Source: Clostridium sp. BSD9I1
GTDB lineage: Bacteria; Bacillota; Clostridia; Clostridiales; Clostridiaceae
Length of the DNA stretch: 64,000 bases
Direction: 5' to 3'
Assembly (NCBI RefSeq): GCF_900185645.1
Contig: NZ_FYAM01000023.1
Coordinates: 1,054,001-1,118,000 of the forward strand
A program made the position numbers and the translations under genes. Position 1 is the first letter of the stretch, and each line of letters begins with the position of its first letter. The notes beneath the pieces are model-generated. The model was given only the letters and a program-made list of their open reading frames with translations. It ran no database searches and was not told the origin of the DNA. Shown one piece after another: positions 25,222-34,891 of the stretch.

Positions 25222-26565
25222 TTATGCTCCTACCTTATTAGATTCTAAAGTAGTCTTTTCTTCAGCATTCTTATTGCTAAATCCTCCAAAAACAAATCCT
25301 ACTAAAGCGCCAACTAATGCTGGAACTATCCAACCAAGTCCCTTAGAATAAAGAGGTAGGCTGTTAAGTACATCAAACTTTAATCCAAATTGTCCTAACG
25401 CATCTAAAATGCTAACAACAGAAGTAAATATCATAGTAAATAAATACACATAAGTATTTCCCTTGAAGAAATCATTAGCAAATGCAAGTATCATAAGAAC
25501 AATTGCCATTGGATATATTGCTGTTAATGCTGGGACTGAAAATTTAAGTATTTGTGTAAGCCCTACATTTGCAAACATCATACTGGATACTGCTAGTATT
25601 GTAACCCATGTTTTATATGAAACCTTTGGCATTAATTTTGTAAAATATTGGCTGCAAGATGTTAAAAGTCCCACAGATGTTGTTAAGCAAGCAAGTGAAA
25701 ATATAAGTCCTAATATAACTGATCCATTTTGCCCAAATAAGTAAAATACTACATTTGTAAGTGTTTGAGCTCCATTTTCAGTTGCTCCAAATCTTGTCTG
25801 TGAAGTAGCTCCTAAATAGGCAAGCATTCCATATATTATTGTTAAAAACAGACCTGCTATAGCCCCTGCTTTTATTGTATTTGATACAATAGCTCTTTCT
25901 TGTGTTACCCCCATTTGCTGAAGAGCAATAGAAATTACTATACCAAAGTTAAGTGCTGCTATAGCATCCATTGTCATATATCCATCTAAAAATCCCTTAA
26001 GTAAAGGAAACTCAGCATAGTCACCACTTGGTGCTGAAAATGTTCCTATAGGCTTAAATAAACTAAAAACAAATATACTTGTTATTAAAACTAATAATGT
26101 AGGTGTTAAAATTTTTCCAAATCTATCTACAAGCTTTGATGGTGACATACATAACCAAAAGGCTATTCCAAAGTAAACTAAAGTATATATAAATAATGGC
26201 AATTTACTAGTAGTTAATGTACTTGATAAAAATGGTGAAATCCCCATTTCGAAAGCTAAACTTGCTGCTCTAGGTATTCCTAAAAAAGGTCCTATTGATA
26301 AGTAAATTAAAAGAGTAAATGCAAGTGCAAAAGTCGGATGCACACGACTTGCTAGTATATGAAGCCCACCTGCTTTAGCAACTACAGCAATTGCAAGTAT
26401 TGGTAGTCCTACTGCTGAAATTAAAAACCCTCCCATTGATACCAGCATATTTGTTCCTGATAATTGTCCTAATTGTGGTGGAAATATTAAATTACCTGCT
26501 CCAAAAAACATTGAAAATATCATTAAACTTACAAATAATAAATTCTTTCTATCCATTTTTTCCAT
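25222..26565 (-). CDS. brnQ: branched-chain amino acid:cation symporter
   Basis: 447 residues and 12 membrane helices of the LIVCS family that imports Leu, Ile and Val with Na+. Family features include MIFSMFFGAGNLIFPPQLGQ at the N-terminus and YMTMDAIAALNFGIVI in the middle. It is preceded by a T-box riboswitch whose specifier reads AUC (Ile), so its expression should rise when charged tRNA-Ile falls. The start is ATG at 26565, 8 nt after GGGGG. Lrp is divergent-adjacent upstream, but reads the same strand. Confidence 0.94.
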   Translation of the reverse strand: MEKMDRKNLLFVSLMIFSMFFGAGNLIFPPQLGQLSGTNMLVSMGGFLISAVGLPILAIAVVAKAGGLHILASRVHPTFALAFTLLIYLSIGPFLGIPRAASLAFEMGISPFLSSTLTTSKLPLFIYTLVYFGIAFWLCMSPSKLVDRFGKILTPTLLVLITSIFVFSLFKPIGTFSAPSGDYAEFPLLKGFLDGYMTMDAIAALNFGIVISIALQQMGVTQERAIVSNTIKAGAIAGLFLTIIYGMLAYLGATSQTRFGATENGAQTLTNVVFYLFGQNGSVILGLIFSLACLTTSVGLLTSCSQYFTKLMPKVSYKTWVTILAVSSMMFANVGLTQILKFSVPALTAIYPMAIVLMILAFANDFFKGNTYVYLFTMIFTSVVSILDALGQFGLKFDVLNSLPLYSKGLGWIVPALVGALVGFVFGGFSNKNAEEKTTLESNKVGA

Positions 26566-26673
26566 TTTAAAAACCCCCGATTTATATTTTTTAATTTATG
26601 ATTACAGATTATAATATCAATATCACTTTCCATAATCATCCCCCCTTTTACTTCTTATTTTTAAAAAATAAAA

Positions 26674-26700
26674 AACTCGTCCCTATATAAGGGACGAGTT
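26674..26700 (-). terminator. T-box attenuator of brnQ
   Basis: On the minus strand AACTCGTCCC pairs perfectly with GGGACGAGTT, followed by a T run. It lies directly after the T-box sequence, so uncharged tRNA would switch it to the antiterminator. Confidence 0.88.
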
Positions 26701-26940
26701 ATACTCGCGCTACCACCCTAGTTCCATAAATTAATATATAACAATTAATTCATAACACTCATCAACGTACATTATAATACGTGTTCCTTTTAAAGGTGGA
26801 CTACCTACATCGCTTACTAAATAACCTTCAGCTTTGCTTCTCAGAGATGATTTTCAACTATTCTTTGAACATTGGCTTTCAGCAAAATGCCAACTCTCTG
26901 TGGGACAATAAAATAGATTACTTTTTCTCTTCATAGAATT
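26674..26940 (-). promoter_or_regulatory. T-box riboswitch, isoleucine type, controlling brnQ
   Basis: The leader on the minus strand has an AGTAA stem-I base, a paired CAGAGA/TCTCTG helix, and the T-box segment TAGGGTGGTAGCGCG (26701-26725). It ends in the attenuator hairpin. The specifier, reading GAAA-AUC-A before the closing strand, is AUC at 26851-26849, an Ile codon. The stem-II/III region contains further hairpins. The Ile specifier is consistent with the BrnQ transporter downstream. Specifier choice was made by eye. Confidence 0.88.
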
Positions 26941-26968
26941 TACATGTGTATTTAATTGACTTACATAT

Positions 26969-26997
26969 TTTATATCATATATGCTAAAGTCTGTCAA
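26969..26997 (-). promoter_or_regulatory. promoter of the T-box / brnQ transcript
   Basis: TTGACA (26997-26992), 17 nt, then TATAAA (26974-26969). Confidence 0.75.
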
Positions 26998-27009
26998 TAA
27001 TTAATTTTG

Positions 27010-27456
27010 TTAAAATAAAAACTTACTAATATCATTATTCACCTTAATCTCTGAAAAAGCGATATTAGTTATTGTTATGGCATATGATGATATTTCATCA
27101 ATAAATTCTTCTATTTCACTTAAAGTTTTAACAGATAGCTTGATTAAAAAACAACTATTCCCAGCAATTCTATAACCCCATTCGCTTCTTTTATACTCTT
27201 TTATAAATGCCTTAAATCTTTCATATTCCCCGTTTTTCATAGTAACTTTTATTATACAATCAATAGTTAATCCAAGTTTTTTCTTATTTATTTTAATTGT
27301 ATATCCTTCGATTATCCCATAATCCTCAAGTTTTTTCACCCTTTCAGTAACAGATGGCGGTGAAAGATTAATTCGTTTTGACAATTCTCTAATTGATAAT
27401 CTACTATTTTTCTGTAATTCTGATAAGATTAACATATCAATTTCATCAAATTTCAT
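27010..27456 (-). CDS. Lrp/AsnC family transcriptional regulator
   Basis: 148 residues: an N-terminal helix-turn-helix (DEIDMLILSELQKNSRLSIRELSKRINLSPPSVTERVKKLEDYGII) and a C-terminal RAM ligand domain (DCIIKVTMKNGEYERFKAFIKE ... GYRIAGNSCFLIKLSV). The genes either side are brnQ (same strand, after its own promoter) and an AhpD-like gene (divergent, 140 nt). The divergent gene is a likely target. The ligand is probably an amino acid. Confidence 0.92.
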   Translation of the reverse strand: MKFDEIDMLILSELQKNSRLSIRELSKRINLSPPSVTERVKKLEDYGIIEGYTIKINKKKLGLTIDCIIKVTMKNGEYERFKAFIKEYKRSEWGYRIAGNSCFLIKLSVKTLSEIEEFIDEISSYAITITNIAFSEIKVNNDISKFLF

Positions 27457-27596
27457 TTGTAATCATTCCTTCTTATAATTGTTTCAATTGGTATATATAC
27501 TTCTATATTATATATCATATGAAATACAATACAAATTTTATTTTATATATAATATATTATACAAAATAAAATTAATATTAATAAAGGAGATTTAAT

Positions 27597-28013
27597 ATGA
27601 CAAGAATAGTTTTCTCACATGAAGGTTGTACACCATTTCAGCAATTACTAGGTCATAACAAAGATATATTAAAAAAATGGACTGATCTCGAAAATAGCAT
27701 ATTCAACTCCAATACTTTTAGTGCCGAGCTAAAAGAAGAGGTACGGCGTACTCTTGCATTTAATAATGGCTGTCAATATTGTATGGCAAAAGGTAGACCA
27801 TCTAACAATATTTCTAATTTAAAAGTTTTAATAGCTGTTAAATTTGCAGATATGTTCTCTAAAAATATATCTTTTGATAATACACATTTTAGTGCATTAA
27901 AAGAAGAGTTTGATGACAAAGAAATCTCTGAGCTCTTTGCATTAATGTGCTTTATTACAGCTTCTCAAAAATTTGGAGCATTACTTGATTTACAGCCAAA
28001 TTGTTCAATATAA
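27597..28013 (+). CDS. AhpD/carboxymuconolactone-decarboxylase-like protein with CxxC
   Basis: 138 residues, helical, with the CMD-fold redox motif NNGCQYCMAKGRP (about 61-73), flanked by EVRRTLAF before and by a later helix pair. Such proteins act as peroxidase partners or disulfide exchangers. It lacks a signal peptide. It is transcribed divergently from an Lrp-type regulator, behind an AAAGGAG site. Substrate unknown. Confidence 0.78.
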   Translation: MTRIVFSHEGCTPFQQLLGHNKDILKKWTDLENSIFNSNTFSAELKEEVRRTLAFNNGCQYCMAKGRPSNNISNLKVLIAVKFADMFSKNISFDNTHFSALKEEFDDKEISELFALMCFITASQKFGALLDLQPNCSI

Positions 28014-28213
28014 TATCTAATTTCTTGCTACTTCTCTGTTATATAGTTGTAAATTTACCTCATTTTAATCCTTTTATGAAATACTTTTAGGTAACACTTC
28101 ATTAACATTTCCGTAATATACTACTATAAAGTAATAAATTTGTTTATTTTTATGCTTTAAACAAAATATCATATAAAAATGATAGATTTGCTAATTTAAA
28201 ATGAGGTGAATTA

Positions 28214-30910
28214 ATGTATATGGAAAATAACATTCAGCAAATATTGCCCTCTGAAAACCTTATCAAAAATATATCTTCTTTTTTTATTAAAAATTGTGGA
28301 CAACTAGATAATAAGGTTAAGTATTATACTTCAAACGGAAATTTTTCTTGTTATCTTACTTCACAAGAAGCAATATTTAGCTTTGTTAAAATAGAACGTA
28401 CTTCAGAGAATGAAGGAGATGTAGAAAATTTAGAAAACATCAAAGGTGTTGCTTTTTATTTAAAATTTTTAGATGCTAATGAGAATGTGGAAATACTATG
28501 TCAGTCTCAATGCAGCAGTAAAATTAATTATCTTAAAGGAAATACTCCAGATAAATGGTATAAAGAATTACCTACCTATGAAAAAATTATTTATAATAAT
28601 TTATGGCCAAATATAGATTTAGTATTTTACAGTGTTAAAGGCGAGCTTAAGTATGAATTTGTACTTTATCCTAATGCTTCTTTAGATGATATTAAACTTC
28701 TATATCTTGGTGTTGATGGTGTTGCATTAGATAAACAAGGTAATATGATAATCTCAACTGCACTTGGTCCTGTACTTGACAAAAAACCTATAAGTTATCA
28801 ATTTATTGAAGATACAAAGGTTATGATAGAAAGTAACTTTGTTTTAAAAGATAAAAGTATATTTAATTTCCAACTTGAGGATAGTTATGATAAAAACCAT
28901 CTACTCGTTATTGATCCTGGGCTTCAATACTCAACTTATATTGGTGGTAATGGTGAAGATGTAGGCTTTGGTATAGATGTAGATAATAATGGCAATGCTT
29001 ATGTAGTTGGAAAAACTCTTTCAACAGATTTCCAACCCACCCCTGGAGCTTTTACTGATACTGGTGGAATGGATGCATTTGTTATAAAAGTTAATACTAA
29101 AGCTTCTGGTCCTAATTCTCTTATTTATTTCACATATCTTGGTGGAGATCTTGAAGATGAGGCACGTGACATTGCTATAGATAATAATGGCTTTGCTTAT
29201 ATAACTGGACGAACTACATCAAGTAATTTCCCAACAATTTTGTCTACAGCTTATCAAGGTACAAGACCTGACCCTGTTGGTAACTCTAATGCTTTTATAA
29301 CAAAACTTTCTGCTGATGGTTCAACACTATTATATTCTAGCTATCTTGGTGGAAATAATTACGATACTGGTATTGGCATTACAGTAGATGATGCTGGCAA
29401 TGCTTATATAGCTGGAAATACTTTTTCTACAAACTTTCCAACGACACAAAATACAGCTTATCAACCTATAGATCCTAGTAATACAAGCTATGATTGCTTT
29501 ATAACTAAAATTAATACTTTAGCATTATCAGGCCCTGCTTCATTTGTGTACTCGACTTATTTTGGTGGAAACGATAGTGATTTTATTTTTGGAATTGATA
29601 TAGATGATGCTGGTAATGCTTATGTAACCGGAAACACTATGTCCACAATTTTTCCAATAACACAAACTACAGCTTATCAAAATACAAATCCTAGCCCTGG
29701 GTTTACTAATGGTTTTGTTTCTAAAATTAACACTTTAAAATCAGGACTTGCTTGTCTTGAGTATTCCACTTATCTCGGAGGAAATGATGGACCAAATAAA
29801 AATGATTTAGGTCAGGCAATTGCGGTAGATAATGCTGGTAATGTGTATATAACCGGAACTGCTAATTCTAGAAATTTTCCAACAACACAGGATACAGCTT
29901 ATCAGCCAACACTTCCTCCAGGTAACAGTTCTGCTTTTGTTTCTAAAATTAATACTTTGAAAACAGGACTTAATTCTCTAGAATACTCAACTTATCTTGG
30001 GGGAAATAGCACTGATGTGGGCACAGGAATTGCAACAGATAATGAGGGTAACGCTTATGTGACTGGATACACAGTTTCTACAAATTTTCCAACAACATCC
30101 ACAGCTTACCAGCCTCAAGATCCCAGCCCTGGAATCAGTGATGCTTTTATTTCTAAAATTAACACTTTAAAATCAGGACTTGCTTGTCTTGAGTATTCCA
30201 CTTATCTTGGAGGAAACGGTAATGATTTGGGGCAAGGAATTTCAGTAGATAATGCTGGAAATGCCTATGTAACTGGAGAAACTTTATCTATGAATTTCCC
30301 AATGACACCATCAGGTTATCAACCCATAGATCCTAGTTCTGCTCCAAACACTAAAGATGCATTTTTAAGTAAGATTGCCACTCTCCCTACTCCTCCGCTA
30401 ATAATTAATTGTCCTGGTGATATACTAGCTTCAAGTTATCCCGGCATCTGTGGTGCTGAAATAAACTTTAAAGTAACAGCTTCTGGAGGATGTGGAGAGA
30501 TTACAATTGTTTGCAATCCCGAATCCGGTTCCTTATTTCCAGTTGGCGATACTTTAGTTACTTGTACAGCTACTGATCTATGTAGTAATGCTATTACTTG
30601 CAGCTTTACAATAATTGTACTTGATCTTCAGCCTCCAGTTATCACGTGCCCAGGTAATATGACGATAGTGATTCCCTCCGGTCAATCATCAACTGTTGTA
30701 AACTTTACCGTTACCGCTATAGATAACTGCGATGGTGATATTAATGTTATTTCTATCCCCCCATCTGGCTCATCATTCCCAGTTGGCATAACCGAAGTAA
30801 CTTGTACAGCTACAGATTTATACGGAAATACTGAATCGTCTTCATTTAATATTACCATAGTAAATGAACAACCTAAACCCAGCAGAGGGCTGATAGTTGA
30901 TAGCTTTTAG
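28214..30910 (+). CDS. large SBBP beta-propeller protein with two C-terminal HYR domains
   Basis: 898 residues in three parts. Residues 1-230 form an N-terminal conserved domain (FFIKNCGQLDNKVKYYTSNGNFS ... WPNIDLVFYSVKGELKYEFVLYPNAS). Next come about seven SBBP repeats with the core STYLGGNxxDxGxGIxVDNAGNAYVTGxTxSTNFPTT. Two Ig-like HYR domains follow (IINCPGDILASSYPGIC; VITCPGNMTIVIPSG). No signal peptide, lipobox, LPxTG or membrane helix is present, which is odd for a protein type normally secreted. Repeat units differ enough not to be recent copies. Role unknown; surface or spore surface possible. Confidence 0.85.
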   Translation: MYMENNIQQILPSENLIKNISSFFIKNCGQLDNKVKYYTSNGNFSCYLTSQEAIFSFVKIERTSENEGDVENLENIKGVAFYLKFLDANENVEILCQSQCSSKINYLKGNTPDKWYKELPTYEKIIYNNLWPNIDLVFYSVKGELKYEFVLYPNASLDDIKLLYLGVDGVALDKQGNMIISTALGPVLDKKPISYQFIEDTKVMIESNFVLKDKSIFNFQLEDSYDKNHLLVIDPGLQYSTYIGGNGEDVGFGIDVDNNGNAYVVGKTLSTDFQPTPGAFTDTGGMDAFVIKVNTKASGPNSLIYFTYLGGDLEDEARDIAIDNNGFAYITGRTTSSNFPTILSTAYQGTRPDPVGNSNAFITKLSADGSTLLYSSYLGGNNYDTGIGITVDDAGNAYIAGNTFSTNFPTTQNTAYQPIDPSNTSYDCFITKINTLALSGPASFVYSTYFGGNDSDFIFGIDIDDAGNAYVTGNTMSTIFPITQTTAYQNTNPSPGFTNGFVSKINTLKSGLACLEYSTYLGGNDGPNKNDLGQAIAVDNAGNVYITGTANSRNFPTTQDTAYQPTLPPGNSSAFVSKINTLKTGLNSLEYSTYLGGNSTDVGTGIATDNEGNAYVTGYTVSTNFPTTSTAYQPQDPSPGISDAFISKINTLKSGLACLEYSTYLGGNGNDLGQGISVDNAGNAYVTGETLSMNFPMTPSGYQPIDPSSAPNTKDAFLSKIATLPTPPLIINCPGDILASSYPGICGAEINFKVTASGGCGEITIVCNPESGSLFPVGDTLVTCTATDLCSNAITCSFTIIVLDLQPPVITCPGNMTIVIPSGQSSTVVNFTVTAIDNCDGDINVISIPPSGSSFPVGITEVTCTATDLYGNTESSSFNITIVNEQPKPSRGLIVDSF

Positions 30911-30970
30911 AAAAATTATATATCAACATTATTCTAAAAAATTTGTTTTATCTCAAAAGTTAAATAATCC

Positions 30971-30999
30971 GAGGAATTTTGATAAAGCGAAATTCCTCT
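30971..30999 (+). terminator. terminator after the SBBP gene
   Basis: GAGGAATTT pairs with AAATTCCTC across a 10-nt loop, followed by a short T-rich stretch. Confidence 0.6.
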
Positions 31000-31050
31000 C
31001 TTATACGTTCTGCAATGATGTCTATTCATCATTAAAAATGTGGCATTTGC

Positions 31051-32391
31051 CTATTTAAATGTTATCAAATTAACAACTGATTTATCATTGATTGCAAATC
31101 CATTTTTAACTTCTACTTCACCTGTGCTAAAAAATAAAATTTTCTTGCTATCCTGTGACCACTGTACAATATTAGACAAAGAGCTTGCTAAGTTTATATC
31201 CTTTTTTATAAGGACTCTGCTTGTAAAGGAATTACCATTTACCTTAGCTGCATAAAGATTCCAAACCTCTTTCCCATTTTCATTTGCTCTATTCATATAT
31301 ACAACCTTAGTTTTATCAGGAGATAAGTAACAAGGTGATGAAAAGGATCCTTCTTTGGAGTCTATATGAGTTATAGTCATATGAAATTCTTTCTTTTCCA
31401 CATCATAAATATAAGTACCATCTACATCATCTAAAATCCCTTCAAATAATATCCTCTTTCCCTCATCTAATACATAATACTCAACTGAAGGTATGCAGTT
31501 TTCTTTATAATTTGATTTCCCAAATTTATTACTAGTTCTATCTACATAAGGAAGTATCATAACATCTTCAATTTTACCTGTATTTGAATTCACCTTATAT
31601 ATTCCTTGCCTTCTTGGGTCACCTTTGCCAAAACTCTTTTGTTTTTCTTCCCCTATAAAATATATTTCTTCCCCATTTTCACTATAAAAGCTTGGAATTG
31701 CGCTTATATACAAGTTATCACTTTTTACTTTTACTATTTTAGTTGTTCTCGTTTCAGTATTATAAAGTTCTAAGTCTCCATCCTTATAGCCCATAAAATA
31801 CTTTGAATCCTGAGACCAATTGCCATGTTCCTCTTCTGCTATATTTACATCTTTTACAATCTGAAAATTATCTCTTGTTAAATTATAATTGTATACTTTA
31901 GATAAATCATGAAAGTTAAATTTTGTTCTATCTGGTGAAAGCCCTGCCATTACTAACCTATTAGATATCAATTTGTTATTTATCTTTATAGGAGTTTTTT
32001 CAAGAGTGTCTAAATTAATTTTGTATACTTTACCATACATATCTTCATAAGCATTGTCTTCTTCTTCCATTGTCATTTTATTAGAATCTTTTGTATACTT
32101 TTTATAAAACTCTTCCTTGTTTAACCCTATTCCTACCAAAGTTTCATTGTTACTTATAAATCCATAACTTTCTGACACACCTTGTATATTTCCATAGGAT
32201 TTTTTATCTACAATTTCTAAAGGCTTATCATCTACTATTGAAATTTGAGAATTATTTTCTGAAATAACCTTTATACTATTTGTAAAATCTTCTGCCTTAG
32301 CATTAAACATATGCTCTAAAACAAACGCTCCTCCTATCAATGCTACCGGTATTGCCATTTTTAAAATAGTTCCTCTGAGATTTCCTTTCAT
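31051..32391 (-). CDS. membrane-anchored TolB/PD40-like propeller protein
   Basis: 446 residues: a membrane segment (about 11-28, MAIPVALIGGAFVLEHMF) and an extracellular domain with PD40/WD-type blades such as NWSQDSKYFMGYKDGDLELYN, FSSPCYLSPDKTKVVYMNRANENGKEVWNLYAA and WSQDSKKILFFST. No enzyme motif. ATG 32391, behind GGGAGGAG, was chosen over an in-frame ATG at 32463. It follows the histidine kinase on the same strand after 108 nt and may be a part of that sensory unit or its output. Confidence 0.78.
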   Translation of the reverse strand: MKGNLRGTILKMAIPVALIGGAFVLEHMFNAKAEDFTNSIKVISENNSQISIVDDKPLEIVDKKSYGNIQGVSESYGFISNNETLVGIGLNKEEFYKKYTKDSNKMTMEEEDNAYEDMYGKVYKINLDTLEKTPIKINNKLISNRLVMAGLSPDRTKFNFHDLSKVYNYNLTRDNFQIVKDVNIAEEEHGNWSQDSKYFMGYKDGDLELYNTETRTTKIVKVKSDNLYISAIPSFYSENGEEIYFIGEEKQKSFGKGDPRRQGIYKVNSNTGKIEDVMILPYVDRTSNKFGKSNYKENCIPSVEYYVLDEGKRILFEGILDDVDGTYIYDVEKKEFHMTITHIDSKEGSFSSPCYLSPDKTKVVYMNRANENGKEVWNLYAAKVNGNSFTSRVLIKKDINLASSLSNIVQWSQDSKKILFFSTGEVEVKNGFAINDKSVVNLITFK

Positions 32392-32499
32392 TGTTAGCTC
32401 CTCCCTAATACTTTTGGCAATTTCATTGCTGTTATATATATCATATATACTTCTTTTTTCCAAACCGTTTCCTAGTTATTGTTAAGTTGTAAACAAATA

Positions 32500-33972
32500 C
32501 TAAACCTTACTACATTTCAGAGGAATTTTTATAATAACTTCAGTTCCTTCGTTTAATTTGCTACTAATATCTATAGTTCCATGATGTTTATCCACTATAT
32601 CTTTAACTATGGCAAGTCCCAATCCATTTCCTTCTCTATTTCTTGGCATATTTTTATTTGCTCTATAAAAAGGCTGAAATATTTTATTCAACTCTTCTTT
32701 AGGTATTCCTTTACCCCTGTCTTTTATAGTTACTAAAGCTTGATTGTTAGCTTTAGTAAGTAATACTTGTACACATGATTTTAATGCACCATATTTTATG
32801 GAATTGTCTAAAATATTTATTATCATTCTTCTAATTTCATCAGTACTCCCATAAACGTATATATCTCTTTCTAAGTTACTTTCAATTTTAATATCATACT
32901 TAGATGCCTTTAGTTTCATATCTTCACATACACTACCCATAAGAACTGATAAATTTATATTTTCATCATAGAAAATACTAGATTGAATTTTAGACATATC
33001 TAAAAGTTCTACTACCATACTGTGCATATTATCTGCTTCCTTCTTTATTCGCATGGTTGTTTTCTTAAATATTTTCTCATCTTCTCTTCCCTCATCCATA
33101 AGCATTTGTGTATATCCGCTTATTATTGTTAGAGGAGTTTTCATTTCATGAGTTGCATTATCAAAAAAGTACTTTCTATGCTTTTGTAGCTTTAATAAAT
33201 TGTCCCTATCCTTTTCTATTGTTTTTATTTGCTGTTTTATTTTATCTTGCATGAAGTTAAAATTTTGAGAAAGTTCTCCTACTTCATCTGTTGTATTTAT
33301 GTGAATTGGTGAATAATTCCCTAAAGCTATTTCCTTTGTTCTTTCACTTAATTTTTTTATTGGATTTATTATGCTACTTGCAAGAACAATTGAAAGTAAA
33401 AAAGTTACTATAAAAACTACTATCATAAATAGTTTTATATTGTTTAGAAGCTCCCTGCTCCAATTAAAAAGATTAGTGTAATCCTTTGAAAAGCTTATTA
33501 TCCCTATAAACTTATTATCTAAATATAGGCTTCCAACAAACACAGCTTTATACTTATCCTCATCCTTTATAATACCGTACAAGGACTTATTTTTTTTAGC
33601 AGTTTTAATAAGCTTATCTACTTCCTCTGTATATGCATCATTTGACTTTTCCTCTCCATATTCCGTATCAAATAAAAACTCTCCTTTAGAATCATATATG
33701 CTTACTCTGCTTTCCAATTTAGAGGATACCTGTAGTGCCATGCTTTGAGCTTGTATCTTTATATTATCTCCCTTTACATCTAATTTATTTAGCTTAATAT
33801 AACTTGTAAGATAAAAATATATATCTCTTTGTTTATCATAAAGCTCCGCTGCTATAACTTTTTCATTATTTTTAAAGGATGCTTTATTTAAAAAGAAACT
33901 TAATAAAGTAAAACTTATACAAAATATTATTAAAAGTCCAATTAAAAATTTATACTTTATAGAAAACTTCAT
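32500..33972 (-). CDS. sensor histidine kinase
   Basis: 490 residues. Two membrane helices (about 9-27 and 180-202) flank an extracellular sensor of about 150 residues. HAMP (IINPIKKLSERTKEIALGNYSPI), an H-box with His in FFDNATHEMKTPLTIISG, and HATPase motifs (N box IINILDNSIKYG, G1 DRGKGIP, G2 GNGLGLAIVKDI) follow. It is transcribed after the response regulator gene with 38 nt between them. The signal is unknown. Confidence 0.92.
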   Translation of the reverse strand: MKFSIKYKFLIGLLIIFCISFTLLSFFLNKASFKNNEKVIAAELYDKQRDIYFYLTSYIKLNKLDVKGDNIKIQAQSMALQVSSKLESRVSIYDSKGEFLFDTEYGEEKSNDAYTEEVDKLIKTAKKNKSLYGIIKDEDKYKAVFVGSLYLDNKFIGIISFSKDYTNLFNWSRELLNNIKLFMIVVFIVTFLLSIVLASSIINPIKKLSERTKEIALGNYSPIHINTTDEVGELSQNFNFMQDKIKQQIKTIEKDRDNLLKLQKHRKYFFDNATHEMKTPLTIISGYTQMLMDEGREDEKIFKKTTMRIKKEADNMHSMVVELLDMSKIQSSIFYDENINLSVLMGSVCEDMKLKASKYDIKIESNLERDIYVYGSTDEIRRMIINILDNSIKYGALKSCVQVLLTKANNQALVTIKDRGKGIPKEELNKIFQPFYRANKNMPRNREGNGLGLAIVKDIVDKHHGTIDISSKLNEGTEVIIKIPLKCSKV

Positions 33973-34010
33973 TAGGCTATCTCCTTTATTTCATATTCTA
34001 TTAACCTTTA

Positions 34011-34700
34011 CTAAAGCATTTTATATCCTAATCCAAAAACTGTTTCTATTAAAGCATCTCCCTTTTCAATACCAAGCTTTTTTCTAATTCTTTGAATATG
34101 TACGTCCACAGTTCTACTTTCCCCCTCAAAATCAAATCCCCATACCTTTTCTAAAAGCTTGTTACGTGTAAATACTACTTTTCTATTTTCTGCAAGTATC
34201 AAAAGTAATTGAAATTCCTTAGGTTTTAATTTTATAGGATTGCAATCTTTATAAACTTCTCTGCTATTTATAAAAATCTCTATATCATATGGAAGTTTAA
34301 TGGTTTCCTCACCCCTGTTTTTTATTTTGATAAAATCTTCCATTCGCCTCAATGCAACTTTTATTCTAACTAGCACTTCTCTTATATCAAAGGGTTTTGT
34401 AATATAATCATCTGCTCCAAGTTCCAGCCCTAGTATTTTATCAACTATATCATTTTTAGCAGTCAGCATTATTATAGGAATTTTATGTTTACTTGATATG
34501 CTCCTGCACACATCATACCCACTTATATCTGGAAGCATTAAATCTAGTAAAACTAAATCCATTCTTTTATCATTTATTAATTCAAGTGCCATTTCTCCAC
34601 ACTCTGCTTCAAAAACTTCGTACCCTTCCTTCTTCAAATAATGGGTCAATATGTCTCTTATTGCTTCTTCATCTTCTACAACAAGTATCTTTTCTCTCAA
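34011..34700 (-). CDS. OmpR/PhoB-family response regulator
   Basis: 229 residues: a receiver with phospho-Asp in DLVLLDLMLPDISGYD (about residue 53), the switch Lys in DYITKPFD, and a winged-helix DNA-binding domain (FTRNKLLEKVWGFDFEGESRTVDVHIQRIRKKLG). The start is TTG at 34700 behind GAGGTAGAG. It forms one operon with the kinase and probably the propeller gene; htrA is divergent, 191 nt away, and is a candidate target. Confidence 0.93.
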   Translation of the reverse strand: MREKILVVEDEEAIRDILTHYLKKEGYEVFEAECGEMALELINDKRMDLVLLDLMLPDISGYDVCRSISSKHKIPIIMLTAKNDIVDKILGLELGADDYITKPFDIREVLVRIKVALRRMEDFIKIKNRGEETIKLPYDIEIFINSREVYKDCNPIKLKPKEFQLLLILAENRKVVFTRNKLLEKVWGFDFEGESRTVDVHIQRIRKKLGIEKGDALIETVFGLGYKML

Positions 34701-34891
34701 TTTCTCTACCTCTTATCCTATATTAAATATCACTTTCTATATTATCAATTATTTATTGCCAAGTTGTAAACATAGATATATGATTCCATAAAATAACGAT
34801 GCTAATATAATAAGATGATTTTTATTGGTATATTTACCACATAAAAAGTAAAAAATACATTTATGTTAATATACCTTTGGAGGGTTTAATT

